Positions 42,192-50,960 of a stretch of 64,000 nucleotides of DNA are shown here, one piece after another. A model generated the notes under the pieces. That model made no database searches. It saw nothing but the letters and a program-made list of their open reading frames with translations, and had not been told where the DNA came from. The translations under genes and the position numbers were made by a program. Where the stretch lies: assembly GCF_002210225.1 (NCBI RefSeq), contig NZ_MWUJ01000015.1:1-64000 (forward strand), given 5' to 3'. This DNA comes from Geofilum rhodophaeum. GTDB taxonomy: Bacteria > Bacteroidota > Bacteroidia > Bacteroidales > Marinilabiliaceae. Numbering within the stretch: position 1 is the stretch's first letter; each line of letters opens with the position of its first letter.

Positions 42192-43293
42192 ACATGGTGC
42201 GGACTTCCCTGGAGGCCCGTGCGGGCAGTTGTACCTGCCAGAGGTGAAACTCCCTGCGTGGCGGATATTCGCCTCTTAATTTTTCGAATTCGGTGGGCCG
42301 GGCCCGCAGTCGGGCATCGTCGTCGCATACGTCAAAGGTCCTTAAAATGGCGGTGGCGGCGACCTGGGCGGGGGACATTTGCAGTATTTCTTCGCCGAAG
42401 CGGATGAGGGGATCGGGGGGCAGCGGCAGCGAGCTTGGCTGCCAATCGCTCAGCGGCAGTTGAAAGTGACGGGCCAGGGCCTGTACGGTCATGGTGGTGC
42501 CGTTGGCTTTGCCATCGACGGAGTAGCCGGCAATGTGGGGGGTGCCTATCCAGACTTTCTGATGCAGATCGGAGTGGATGTGGGGTTCGTTTTCCCATAC
42601 GTCGAGCACTACGCGACTGAGGTGGGTGCTGGCCAGGCCCTGCAGGAGGGTTTGGGTGGCGGTGACTTCGCCCCTGGAGGAGTTGATAACGATGGCGCCT
42701 TTTTTGGTCTGCCGCAAGGTGTCTTTGTTGAAAAGGTGCCAGGTGGCATCGGGTCCGCCCATGTTTAAAGGCGTGTGAAAGCTGATGAGGTCCGATTCGT
42801 GCAGCAAGTGTGTCAGCTCGCAAAATTCGGCACTGCCCTCGCTGCGTTGGCGGGGCGGGTCGTTCAGCAGCACTTTAAAGCCGAGGGTGCTGGCCAGTTG
42901 GGCAATTTTGCTGCCCACCATGCCTACGCCTACAATGCCGAGGGTGGTGGCGGCGGGGTCGCGTCCCTCGAGTATCAGGCGGGCCAGTACCGAGCCGATG
43001 TATTGGCGGACCGATCCGGAGTTGCAGCCGGGGGCATTGACCCACCGAATGCCGGCGCTTTCGAGCCAGGGGATGTCGAAGTGATCGGTGCCAATGGTGG
43101 CGGTGGCCACCATTTTTACAGAAGAGTTTTCCAGCAGCTGGGCGTTGCAGGCGGTGCGGGTACGCACAATCAGGGCATCGGCATCTTTCACATCATCGGG
43201 ACCTATTTCTTTTCCGGGCAGATACAGCACTTCGGCAAAGGGCTCAAAGACGCCTTTGAGTCCGGGAATTTTATCGTCGGCAACTATTTTCAT
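42154..43293 (-). CDS. pdxB: 4-phosphoerythronate dehydrogenase
   Basis: Second step of the DXP-dependent pyridoxal 5'-phosphate pathway; NAD-dependent oxidation of 4-phospho-D-erythronate. 379 residues. It opens MKIVADDKIPGLKGVFEPF, characteristic of PdxB, with VATATIGTDHFDIPWLESAG and NAPGCNSGSVRQYIGS. The NAD-binding fold is LGIVGVGMVGSKIAQLASTLG. A C-terminal DUF3410-type dimerisation region follows from about 290. The divergent transketolase gene supplies erythrose 4-phosphate, the precursor of its substrate, which is a sensible pairing. Confidence 0.95.
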   Translation of the reverse strand: MKIVADDKIPGLKGVFEPFAEVLYLPGKEIGPDDVKDADALIVRTRTACNAQLLENSSVKMVATATIGTDHFDIPWLESAGIRWVNAPGCNSGSVRQYIGSVLARLILEGRDPAATTLGIVGVGMVGSKIAQLASTLGFKVLLNDPPRQRSEGSAEFCELTHLLHESDLISFHTPLNMGGPDATWHLFNKDTLRQTKKGAIVINSSRGEVTATQTLLQGLASTHLSRVVLDVWENEPHIHSDLHQKVWIGTPHIAGYSVDGKANGTTMTVQALARHFQLPLSDWQPSSLPLPPDPLIRFGEEILQMSPAQVAATAILRTFDVCDDDARLRARPTEFEKLRGEYPPRREFHLWQVQLPARASREVRTMFKQLGFQLKEEQ

Positions 43294-43368
43294 TTTTCTG
43301 GTTTTTGTAACAATAAAGGTGCAAATTACCTTTTTGTTTCAGGTTTCTTGCAGCAGGAGCAACTGAGA

Positions 43369-43376
43369 CAAAATTA
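43369..43376 (-). promoter_or_regulatory. Candidate -7 element of pdxB
   Basis: Minus-strand TAATTTTG fits TAnnTTTG; a T-rich TTTTTTC lies about 20 bases upstream. It is about 75 bases before the pdxB start. Confidence 0.35.
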
Positions 43377-43469
43377 GTAAAAAGTGTGGGACTGCGAAAA
43401 AATCAATGAATGAAGCGTTTGAGGGCTCGGAGCGGGGACTGTCTTTTTCAGTAAGTAAAAAAAAATAAC

Positions 43470-43477
43470 TACTTTTG
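43470..43477 (+). promoter_or_regulatory. Candidate -7 element of transketolase
   Basis: TACTTTTG fits TAnnTTTG; the upstream -33 part is only a T-rich CTTTTTC (43443-43449). It is 56 bases before the gene start. Confidence 0.4.
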
Positions 43478-43532
43478 TGCCTGGTTAATTTAGAATTATA
43501 CGAACAACAAACCTTAATAATTGCCGCTAAAC

Positions 43533-45560
43533 ATGAGTAAAGACATTTCAATGAAGGCAGCCGACAACATTCGGATCTTGTCGGCCGCAATGGTAGAGCA
43601 GGCCAAATCGGGCCACCCCGGTGGCGCCATGGGAGGTGCAGATTTTGTACACATTCTTTTTTCTGAATTCTTGAACTACGATCCCAAGGATCGTACCTGG
43701 ATAAACCGCGACCGCTTTTTTCTGGATCCCGGTCACATGTCGCCCATGCTGTACAGCATTTTGGCGCTGACGGGAACTTACAGCATGGACGAGCTGTCTC
43801 AGTTTCGTCAGTGGGGCAGTCCCACCCCGGGTCACCCCGAAGTAGAGGTGGCACGTGGTGTAGAAAACACTTCCGGACCGCTGGGTCAGGGCCACACCAT
43901 GGCTGTGGGTGCGGCCATTGCCGAGCGCTTTTTGGTGCAGCGCTTTGGCGAGTGGATGGCGCATAAAACTTATGCCTTTATTTCAGATGGCGGCGTGCAG
44001 GAGGAAATTTCTCAGGGTGCTGGTCGTATGGCCGGTTACCTGGGTTTGAACAACCTGGTGATGTTTTACGACAGCAACGACATTCAGCTGTCGACCGAAA
44101 CCAAGGCTGTTACCGTTGAGGATACGGCTAAGAAATACGAGGCCTGGGGCTGGAAAGTGGTGACCATTGACGGACACAAGCACGATGAAATTCGTGCTGC
44201 CTTAAAGGCCGCCCAATCGGAGACCGAAAAACCCACCCTGATTATTGGTAAAACCATTATGGGTAAGGGTGCGGTTAAGACCGACGGCAGCAGTTATGAG
44301 AAGCAGGTGAGTACGCACGGTCAGCCCCTGAGTGCGGCCGGTGCCGATTTTGCCGCAACCATAAAAAATCTGGGGGGCAACCCCGAGCGGCCTTTTGCCA
44401 TTTTCCCCGAAGTGGCTGACCTGTATGCCAAGGCCCAGGCTGCCAAAGCGGAGCATGTGGCCCGTAAGCGCGAGGAGCAGAAGGCCTGGGAAGCTGCCCA
44501 GCCTGAGTTGGCCGCTAAGTTCAAGGCTTTCTTCAGTAAGGAGGCGCCTGCCTTTGATTTTGCTGCCATTCAGCAAAAGGCCAACAATGCTTCCAGAGCT
44601 TCTTCGGCCACTGTTCTGGCTGAGTTTGCCGGAAAAATTGAGAATATGATTGTGATGTCGGCCGACCTGGCCAACTCCGATAAGACCGATGGCTTTTTGA
44701 AGAAGACCACTGCTTTCAGCAAAGGCGATTTCTCCGGTTCCTTTTTGCAGGCCGGTGTGGCTGAGTTGACTATGGCTGCGGTGGCCAACGGTATGGCTTT
44801 GCACGGTGGGGTGATTCCCGTTTGCGGAACCTTCTTTGTGTTCAGCGATTACATGAAGCCTGCGGTTCGTCTGGCTGCCCTTATGGAGCTGCCTGTGAAG
44901 TATGTGTGGACCCACGATGCTTTCCGCGTTGGAGAAGACGGTCCCACCCACCAGCCGGTGGAGCAGGAGGCACAAATTCGTCTTCTCGAAAAGCTGAAGA
45001 ACCACAAGGGCGAGAACAGTATGTTGGTGCTGCGTCCGGCCGATGCCGAGGAGACTACCGTGGCCTGGCAAATGGCTGTGGAGAATGTGAAGACGCCGAC
45101 CGCTTTGATTTTGTCGCGTCAGAACATCACCAACCTGCCCGGCAGCTCGTACCAGCAGGCCCTGCAGTCTAAAAAGGGTGCCTACATTGTGGAGAAGGAC
45201 GCTGCCCAGCCCGATGTGGTTTTGGTAGCCAATGGCTCTGAGGTAGCTACCTTGGTCGAAGGGGCTAAGTTGCTTCGCGAGAAGAAGGCCTTGAAGGTGC
45301 AGATCATTTCGGTGCCTTCTGAGGGTGTTTTCCGCAATCAGCCTAAGGCCTACCAGGATGAGGTGCTCTTGCCGGGTACGCCCAAGTTTGGTTTGACGGC
45401 CGGTTTGCCGGTTAACCTGGAGGGACTGGTAGGTGCCGACGGGGTGGTAGCTGGTCTGGATCACTTTGGTTACTCTGCGCCTTACGGGGTGCTTGACAAG
45501 GAGTTTGGTTTTACCGGCGAGGCGGTGTACAATCAGGTGCTTTCGCTGTTGAACAAGTAA
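43533..45560 (+). CDS. tkt: Transketolase
   Basis: Thiamine-diphosphate enzyme of the pentose phosphate pathway, 675 residues from ATG 43533 (MSKDISMKAADNIRILSAAM). Motifs: QAKSGHPGGAMGGADFVHIL, GPLGQGHTMAVGAA, and the TPP/metal motif FISDGGVQEEISQGAGRM near 155. The pyrimidine domain has FVFSDYMKPAVRLAALM, and the phosphate contact is HDAFRVGEDGPTHQPVEQ. Full length, with no missing residue seen. It makes erythrose 4-phosphate, the precursor for the PdxB pathway encoded divergently. A weak terminator hairpin follows at 45585-45610. Confidence 0.96.
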   Translation: MSKDISMKAADNIRILSAAMVEQAKSGHPGGAMGGADFVHILFSEFLNYDPKDRTWINRDRFFLDPGHMSPMLYSILALTGTYSMDELSQFRQWGSPTPGHPEVEVARGVENTSGPLGQGHTMAVGAAIAERFLVQRFGEWMAHKTYAFISDGGVQEEISQGAGRMAGYLGLNNLVMFYDSNDIQLSTETKAVTVEDTAKKYEAWGWKVVTIDGHKHDEIRAALKAAQSETEKPTLIIGKTIMGKGAVKTDGSSYEKQVSTHGQPLSAAGADFAATIKNLGGNPERPFAIFPEVADLYAKAQAAKAEHVARKREEQKAWEAAQPELAAKFKAFFSKEAPAFDFAAIQQKANNASRASSATVLAEFAGKIENMIVMSADLANSDKTDGFLKKTTAFSKGDFSGSFLQAGVAELTMAAVANGMALHGGVIPVCGTFFVFSDYMKPAVRLAALMELPVKYVWTHDAFRVGEDGPTHQPVEQEAQIRLLEKLKNHKGENSMLVLRPADAEETTVAWQMAVENVKTPTALILSRQNITNLPGSSYQQALQSKKGAYIVEKDAAQPDVVLVANGSEVATLVEGAKLLREKKALKVQIISVPSEGVFRNQPKAYQDEVLLPGTPKFGLTAGLPVNLEGLVGADGVVAGLDHFGYSAPYGVLDKEFGFTGEAVYNQVLSLLNK

Positions 45561-45584
45561 GCTGCATTATATTGTTTTTTGACG

Positions 45585-45610
45585 AAGGCTGCTTCTACGG
45601 AGGCAGCCTT
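45585..45610 (+). terminator. Probable terminator of transketolase
   Basis: AAGGCTGC (45585-45592) pairs with GCAGCCTT (45603-45610), followed by TGTTGTT. The U tract is broken, so it is moderate at best. Confidence 0.5.
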
Positions 45611-45643
45611 TGTTGTTGGGCGCTGTATAAAAATGCGCCAGAC

Positions 45644-45675
45644 TTGTATTTTCGGTAAAAATCTGTTTATCTTTA
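45644..45675 (+). promoter_or_regulatory. Candidate promoter of the HU-SPOR gene
   Basis: TTG (45644-45646), 21 bases, TATCTTTA (45668-45675), one mismatch from the -7 consensus. A start of transcription near 45682 supports translation from the ATG at 45731 rather than from the GTG at 45683. Confidence 0.45.
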
Positions 45676-45730
45676 ACAATTCGTGAATTTTGTGTTGGCA
45701 AAAGCCTGTACTGTCAAAAAGTTATGTTGT

Positions 45731-46714
45731 ATGGAAAATTATCTCCTCGAACTGATTAGGGAAAACAACCGCATCATTATTCCTGATTTTGGCGCTTTTA
45801 TTGTCTCGCGCGACAAGGGCCAGAACATTTTGTTCAATAACTTTTTGAGCTTTAACGATGGCCTTTTAATCAGTCACATTTGTGCTGTGGAGGGGATTGA
45901 TTCTGCTGCTGCGGCCCAAAAGGTGGAAGACTATGTGGCTGTGCTGAATCGTGCCCTTGAGGATACGGGTATGTTTGAGGTCAAAGGCATTGGTCGTTTT
46001 TTGAAGGACGATCAGGGGGTTTTGCGTTTTGAGCAGGACTTGCCGGGTGAACCGGAAGAGCGGGTGGAGGAGGAAGTTGCTGCGCCCCTGGACGACAATG
46101 ATTTGTTGGATTTGGAACCTTCGGTGACGGAGGAAAGCGTTCCGCTGCAAAGTTCGGTGCCCACTCCGCCGGCACCGGAGCAGGAAGAACGCGATCAGGA
46201 CCCTGGCAGTTTGCAGGAGGAGGAGACGAAAAAGCGGCGCAGTCCCGTCGGATTAATTGTATTCCTGCTGTTGCTTTTGCTGCTTTTGGCGGGTGCCGTT
46301 TTGTGGTTTTATACCCCGGTGCTGGATGCTTATAAACCGGTGAAGGAGGAGGTGGAAATGGCTGCGCCTGAGGCGGAGCTGCCTGAGGTGGCGCCTTTGG
46401 ATTCGATGGAGCAGGACGTGGCGCCAATGACGGAAGAAGTTGTGGATGACAAGGCGGAAGTAAAAACCGCCGTTCCGGTTGGCCGTCAGCACCATGTTAT
46501 TGTGGGCAGTTACACGGAGGAAGGGCGTGCTGCTGAAGCGGCCAGGAGTTTTGTGGCCCGGGGTTTTGAACAGGCTGCTGTTTTGCCTTATGAGGGACGC
46601 TTTTTGGTGAGTTTGGAATGGCACGCTTCGGTGAACCAGGCCTTGCAACGCCAGGAGGTGCTTTTGCAGGATTTGCAGATGGAGAACTGGGTGCTGTCTT
46701 TGCGCCTTCAGTAG
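45731..46714 (+). CDS. Membrane protein with N-terminal HU-type domain and C-terminal SPOR domain
   Basis: 327 residues from ATG 45731. The N-terminus NYLLELIRENNRIIIPDFGAF to about 110 matches the HU/CCDC81-like domain found in Bacteroidota, ending FEVKGIGRFLKDDQGVLRFE. A proline- and acid-rich linker leads to one transmembrane helix (PVGLIVFLLLLLLLLAGAVLWF, near 178-199). After another acidic linker a SPOR domain closes the protein (HHVIVGSYTEEGRAAEAARSF to the end), which binds denuded peptidoglycan glycans at division sites. The HU half thus faces the cytoplasm and the SPOR half the periplasm. A link between chromosome and septal wall is inference. A glycosyltransferase gene follows after 1 base. 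Confidence 0.88.
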   Translation: MENYLLELIRENNRIIIPDFGAFIVSRDKGQNILFNNFLSFNDGLLISHICAVEGIDSAAAAQKVEDYVAVLNRALEDTGMFEVKGIGRFLKDDQGVLRFEQDLPGEPEERVEEEVAAPLDDNDLLDLEPSVTEESVPLQSSVPTPPAPEQEERDQDPGSLQEEETKKRRSPVGLIVFLLLLLLLLAGAVLWFYTPVLDAYKPVKEEVEMAAPEAELPEVAPLDSMEQDVAPMTEEVVDDKAEVKTAVPVGRQHHVIVGSYTEEGRAAEAARSFVARGFEQAAVLPYEGRFLVSLEWHASVNQALQRQEVLLQDLQMENWVLSLRLQ

Positions 46715-46715
46715 G

Positions 46716-47813
46716 ATGTTTGTTTTGTGCTGGGGACTTCTTCCCTTTTTACTATACCTGGGCTTTGTTGGGGCGGTCTGGTGCAGCTGGAGAAGGGAAA
46801 AGGGGACGGGACAGTTGGATGTATTGGAAGAATCGCTGGTTTCGGTGGTGGTTCCCTTTCGTAATGAGGAAAAGCATTTGCCGGCTCTGGTGGCGGCTTT
46901 GCGAAAACAAAGCTATCCCGAATCTTTACTTGAATTTTTGTTGGTGGACGATGGTTCTTCGGATGGGGGACCGGCTTTTCTGCGGCAGGAGCTGGCAGAT
47001 GATGCGCGCTTTGTTCTCATGAGCTCGCCCGGTAGCGGGAAGAAGCAGGCGCTGCGTCACGCTTTTGAGCGTTGCCAGGGAAGTCTGGTGCTGACGACCG
47101 ATGCCGATTGTGTGCCGGCACCCGGCTGGGTGGCGGCTGTGGCGACTGCCTTTACTGTGCAGGAGGCCGATTTTTTGTTTGGTCTGGTGTATATGCGGTC
47201 GGGGAAGGGCCTGTTCGGGGCTTTTGAGGCGACGGATTATATGGCTTTGCAGTTGAGTGGGGCGGGGGCGGCTTTGCTGGGCATGCCGGTGTTTTGCAGT
47301 GCGGCGTCCATGGCTTTTCGGCGCAGTGCTTATTTTGAGCTTAAGGATTGTGTGGGGGGACAGGCTTGGGCTTCGGGCGACGATGTGTTTTTGCTGCATG
47401 CCTTTAAGTCGGCCCACAAGCGCATTGTGTTTGTGAAGGATGCTGCCGGCGTGGTGGAGACCTCTGTGGGTGGGAGTCTGCCTGCTTATTTGCGGCAGCG
47501 CATGCGCTGGGGCGGAAAGGCGCGTGGTTACAAGGACGGGGCTTCACTGGCGCTGGCCGGAGTGGTTTTTTTGAGTAATTTGTGGTTGCTGGCACTGTTG
47601 ATGGGGGCCCTGTTGGGTGCCTGCCCGCTGTGGTGGCCGGTGCTGGCCTTTGGAAGCAAGGCGGTGGTCGACGGACTTTTGTTGCGGGAGGGTTTCCGCT
47701 TTTTGGGGGCGGATTATTCGCCAGGCCGGCATGTGCTGTTTTCCCTTTTTTATCCCTTTTTGTTGTTGCTGTCGGCTTTGGGCGGCTTGTTGTCGACCCC
47801 CAAATGGAAATAG
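46716..47813 (+). CDS. Family 2 glycosyltransferase, membrane-associated
   Basis: A 365-residue GT2 enzyme with an N-terminal membrane helix (LLPFLLYLGFVGAVW) and two to three C-terminal helices. The catalytic domain has VSVVVPFRNEEKHLPALVAAL, FLLVDDGSSDGG, the DxD-type LTTDADCVPAPGW, and the late acceptor-site RQRMRWGGKA (QxxRW motif). This layout fits processive or lipid-linked GT2 enzymes. Product unknown. It is one base downstream of the HU-SPOR gene, so the two form an operon; a cell-envelope role is likely. Confidence 0.9.
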   Translation: MFVLCWGLLPFLLYLGFVGAVWCSWRREKGTGQLDVLEESLVSVVVPFRNEEKHLPALVAALRKQSYPESLLEFLLVDDGSSDGGPAFLRQELADDARFVLMSSPGSGKKQALRHAFERCQGSLVLTTDADCVPAPGWVAAVATAFTVQEADFLFGLVYMRSGKGLFGAFEATDYMALQLSGAGAALLGMPVFCSAASMAFRRSAYFELKDCVGGQAWASGDDVFLLHAFKSAHKRIVFVKDAAGVVETSVGGSLPAYLRQRMRWGGKARGYKDGASLALAGVVFLSNLWLLALLMGALLGACPLWWPVLAFGSKAVVDGLLLREGFRFLGADYSPGRHVLFSLFYPFLLLLSALGGLLSTPKWK

Positions 47814-47815
47814 AA

Positions 47816-47842
47816 CGACCGCCTGCCGGAGGCAGACGGTCG
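47816..47842. terminator. Hairpin between convergent genes
   Basis: CGACCGCCTGCC-GGA-GGCAGACGGTCG: 11-12 paired bases with one mismatch, between the GT2 and KAS III-like stops. No U tract on either strand. Confidence 0.5.
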
Positions 47843-47867
47843 CTGTGCTTATTAGGGGCCGCTGTGC

Positions 47868-48950
47868 TTAGGGCATGCGGTACATAAAGGCATTGATGTT
47901 CATGCCGGCACCAACCGAAGTCATCATCAGATGGTCGCCCGAAGCGGCGCTGTGTCCTTCCAGTTTTCCTTTTACCAGTAGGTCGTAAAGGGTGGGCACG
48001 GTGGCTACGCTGCTGTTGCCCAGGGTACGTATGGTCATGGGCATCACCTGCAGATCCACATTTTTCTCGCCGTAAAGACGGAATATGCGTTTCAAGATGG
48101 CTTCGTCCATTTTGGCATTGGCCTGGTGGATGAGTACTTTTTTGACATCGCTGAGCTGTAGGCTGTTTTTAACGAGGCATTCCTGGGCCACGAGGGGCAC
48201 GTAGGTGAGGGCGTAGTTGTACAACTTGCGTCCCAGCATTTTCAGGTAGATGCCGTCCTGCTCCGGATTGTAGGAAGGGCCCATCTGCAACAGGTCGAGG
48301 TAGTCCTCGGTATCGGTACGCACCACATGCTTAAGCATGCCCACCGGGGTGTCGCTTTCGCGGGCCTGAAGTATGGTTGCTCCGGCGCCGTCGGAAAAAA
48401 TCATGCGGTCGCGATCGTGGGGGTCCGAGGAACGACTGATGGTGTCGGCTCCAATGACCAGGACGGTTTTGGCGTCGCCCGATTTGATGTAATAGTTGGC
48501 CTGAATCATGGCCTGGGTCCACCCCGGACAGCCAAAGGTAATGTCGTAGGCTACGGCTTTGTGGCTTTTGATGCCCAGTTTTTTCTTCACGCGGGAAGAT
48601 AAGGTGGGCAGGATATCGGGATAGAGCGATCCTTGTTTCATGTCGCCCAGGTTGTGGGCCACAATGATGTAGTCGATGGTTTCGGGATCGATACCGGCAT
48701 CGGCAATGGCCTCTTTGGCAGCAAAGGTGGCCATGTCGGAGGTGAGTACCTCCGGGGGTGCCACCCGACGTTCAACAATATCTGTAATTTGTTCAAATTT
48801 CCGGGTGATTTCAGGCCCCGGAGTCTCAATTTTGCTGCCGTCTTCGTTCATGAAAACGCTGCTTTCGAAGGCTTCGTTCTTCACTACTACAGGCGGGATA
48901 TAACTGCCTGAACCGGTTATGACGGCGTAGATGGATGGTTGTGCAAACAT
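47868..48950 (-). CDS. 3-oxoacyl-ACP synthase III-like (KAS III) enzyme
   Basis: 360 residues from ATG 48950 (MFAQPSIYAVITGSGSYIPP); the extra 22 codons upstream are not conserved-looking. A thiolase-fold enzyme with active-site cysteine in DITFGCPGWTQAM, histidine in VLIHQANAKMDEAI, and asparagine in TLGNSSVATVPTL, the Cys-His-Asn triad of FabH. It is about 35 residues longer than E. coli FabH and differs around the substrate loop (EDGSKIETPGPEITRKF), so it may prime a special acyl chain rather than act as housekeeping FabH. The downstream LpxH-like gene lies on the other side, transcribed toward it. Confidence 0.85.
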   Translation of the reverse strand: MFAQPSIYAVITGSGSYIPPVVVKNEAFESSVFMNEDGSKIETPGPEITRKFEQITDIVERRVAPPEVLTSDMATFAAKEAIADAGIDPETIDYIIVAHNLGDMKQGSLYPDILPTLSSRVKKKLGIKSHKAVAYDITFGCPGWTQAMIQANYYIKSGDAKTVLVIGADTISRSSDPHDRDRMIFSDGAGATILQARESDTPVGMLKHVVRTDTEDYLDLLQMGPSYNPEQDGIYLKMLGRKLYNYALTYVPLVAQECLVKNSLQLSDVKKVLIHQANAKMDEAILKRIFRLYGEKNVDLQVMPMTIRTLGNSSVATVPTLYDLLVKGKLEGHSAASGDHLMMTSVGAGMNINAFMYRMP

Positions 48951-48979
48951 GTACTTATTAAAATTGGTTGGTTTTGCGC

Positions 48980-49729
48980 TTAAAAATAGCGGAGGTGGAA
49001 GGTTTTTCCGTCCCACTCTCCATAGCTGAAACGACTCACCCAGTCGCCCAGGTAAATCAATTCACTTTGCGGATTCAGCTTTAATCGTTTGTCGATGTGC
49101 CGGTGCCCAAATACAAAGTAATCGTAGTGCTCCTGCTGCAAAAGGCTTTTGGCCCACAAAATGAGCCATTCCTTGTCTTCACCTTTGAAGGCAGCTTCGT
49201 GGGGGTCTTCGTTTTTTTCGCGGCTTTTGCGCGACCAAAATGTGGCCAGGGCAATACCGAGGTCGGGGTGTATACTACGAAACAGTCTTTGCGCCATTTT
49301 GTTGGTGAAAACCGCTTTTAATCGTCTGTAAGCTTTTTCGTGGGGACTGAGTCCGTCGCCATGGGCCAGGTAAAAGCGCTTGCCGTTGAAGTCCTTGATC
49401 AGGGGACCGTAATGGACTTGTACGCCGGTTTCTGCGGGCAAATAGTCGAAAACCCAAATGTCGTGGTTGCCGGTGAAAAAGTGCACGGGGATGCCGGCAT
49501 CGGTCAGTTCGCAGAGTTTGCCCAAAAAGCGGGTGTAGCCTTTGGGAATGGCCTTACGGTACTCAAACCAAAAGTCGAAGATGTCACCCAGTAAATAGAT
49601 TTCTTCGGCGCTGTCGCGGATGCTGTCGAGCCAGCTTACAAAGCGGCGTTCGTGTTCGCGCGGATCCCGGATGCCGGGGGCGCCCAGGTGCACGTCGGAG
49701 GCAAAATATATGCTTTTACTGACTTTCAA
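48980..49729 (-). CDS. UDP-2,3-diacylglucosamine diphosphatase-like metallophosphoesterase (LpxH family)
   Basis: Likely hydrolyses UDP-2,3-diacylglucosamine to lipid X in lipid A synthesis. Metal-binding motifs in order: ASDVHLG, LLGDIFDFWFEYR, TGNHDIWVFD, LAHGDGLS and FGHRHI. I choose a TTG at 49729 (LKVSKSIYFASDVHLG, 249 residues, the family length). The ATG at 49801 would overlap the preceding gene by 41 bases and add 24 basic residues. Both remain possible. The second-shell residues are intact. It follows the thioredoxin-like lipoprotein gene on the same strand. Confidence 0.88.
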   Translation of the reverse strand: MKVSKSIYFASDVHLGAPGIRDPREHERRFVSWLDSIRDSAEEIYLLGDIFDFWFEYRKAIPKGYTRFLGKLCELTDAGIPVHFFTGNHDIWVFDYLPAETGVQVHYGPLIKDFNGKRFYLAHGDGLSPHEKAYRRLKAVFTNKMAQRLFRSIHPDLGIALATFWSRKSREKNEDPHEAAFKGEDKEWLILWAKSLLQQEHYDYFVFGHRHIDKRLKLNPQSELIYLGDWVSRFSYGEWDGKTFHLRYF

Positions 49730-49760
49730 ATTTCTTTCCCGGTCTGGTAAAACTTTAGTC

Positions 49761-50924
49761 TCAAAGAACTTCCCTGAGCTTTTCTTCGAGGAGATGGCCA
49801 AAGAGGTCCTTGCCTATGATGTTGCCTTCGCGGTCGAGCAGGTAGTTGGCAGGGATGCGTTGAATGTTGTAGGTGCGTGCGGCGAAGGATGAGGTATGGG
49901 TGAGTTCGGAAACGCTGATCCAGGGCAACTCTTCTTGTATCAGATAGGCTTCCCAAAGCACGCGACTGCGTTCTAGTCCCACCTGATATACTTCAAACCC
50001 ACGGTTCTGATGATCTTGGTAAATGCCCTTGAGGGCGCGGTTTTCGCGAACGGAGGCCTGGTCCCAGGAGGCGGAGAAGGAGAGCAGCACCACTTTCCCT
50101 TTTAGGGAGGACAGACTGATTTCCTGGCCTTGCAGATTGGGAATACTCAGCTCGGGGGCGCCGGAGCCTTCGGACTGGTTGATGAACTCGAGCAATTGTG
50201 CTTTTCGCTCCTCTTGTTTTACAGCCAGCACCATGTCGTAGAGCTGACGTGTACGGACCGATTCGGGATAGCGTTGGTTGAGACTGGTGGCCAGGGTGGC
50301 GAAGTACACCTGGTCGTCCCGATCCATTACATTGAGTATGGTGTTGTTGTCGCTCAGGGTGAGAAAGAGGGCGTAATAGCTGGCGAAGGACAGGTGGTTG
50401 TCCATAATGAACTTTCCGGTGCGTGCTTTATATTCGGACACCAATTGGCGCAGTTCGCTGCTTATTCTTTCCAGTTCCTTTTCTTGCTCTTCTGTCGGCA
50501 GGTTCTGGTAGTAGGCAATGAGGCTGTCGGTCTGCTCGCGCAGCTGAGTGGCACTCTTTTGCAGCAGTTGTACGTGCTGCGATCCGATGGAATTACGAAC
50601 GCTGTAGTTGGAGGCAAAGCTGTCGGCGCGACCTTCTACTTTAATGTGTTCGGTGCTGTCGCCCAACAAAGTGATGAAACGACTGGGCGAAAGGGCCAGT
50701 TTAAAAAAGGTGGGTTCGTTGAGCCGGGGCTGCTTAAAGTGGAAGTTGCCCTTGCTCTTAAGTTGGGCGCTGTCGAGCGCCACGTCGCCACTTAAATCCA
50801 TGCGATAGAGATAGAGCATTTCTCCTTTGGCCTGGTCGATATTTCCGCTGATGGTAAAAGAATCCTTGTCGTTACAGGCTGTGATAAAGAGAAGGCTGAG
50901 GAGCCAAAGAATGTGGTACTTCAT
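49761..50924 (-). CDS. DUF4369/thioredoxin-like lipoprotein without CXXC
   Basis: A 387-residue lipoprotein: MKYHILWLLSLLFITACND, lipobox cysteine at 17. The N-terminal beta-rich DUF4369-type domain (FTISGNIDQAKGEMLYLYRM) is followed by a helical segment and a C-terminal TlpA/AhpC-like thioredoxin fold (PELSIPNLQGQEISLSSLKG, KVVLLSFSASWDQASVREN). The place of the WCxxC redox motif is WDQAS, so both cysteines are lost; the cis-Pro region NIQRIPANYLLDREG remains. Bacteroidota carry many such lipoproteins. With no redox pair the domain is likely a binding module. Next to a paralogue. Confidence 0.88.
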   Translation of the reverse strand: MKYHILWLLSLLFITACNDKDSFTISGNIDQAKGEMLYLYRMDLSGDVALDSAQLKSKGNFHFKQPRLNEPTFFKLALSPSRFITLLGDSTEHIKVEGRADSFASNYSVRNSIGSQHVQLLQKSATQLREQTDSLIAYYQNLPTEEQEKELERISSELRQLVSEYKARTGKFIMDNHLSFASYYALFLTLSDNNTILNVMDRDDQVYFATLATSLNQRYPESVRTRQLYDMVLAVKQEERKAQLLEFINQSEGSGAPELSIPNLQGQEISLSSLKGKVVLLSFSASWDQASVRENRALKGIYQDHQNRGFEVYQVGLERSRVLWEAYLIQEELPWISVSELTHTSSFAARTYNIQRIPANYLLDREGNIIGKDLFGHLLEEKLREVL

Positions 50925-50960
50925 GATGCTTGCGTATTTTTTTGCCCGGTAAAGATAAGT

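Noticed and set aside
44202-45464. 420-codon minus-strand frame opposite transketolase
   Set aside because: Shadow frame; transketolase motifs are intact on the plus strand.
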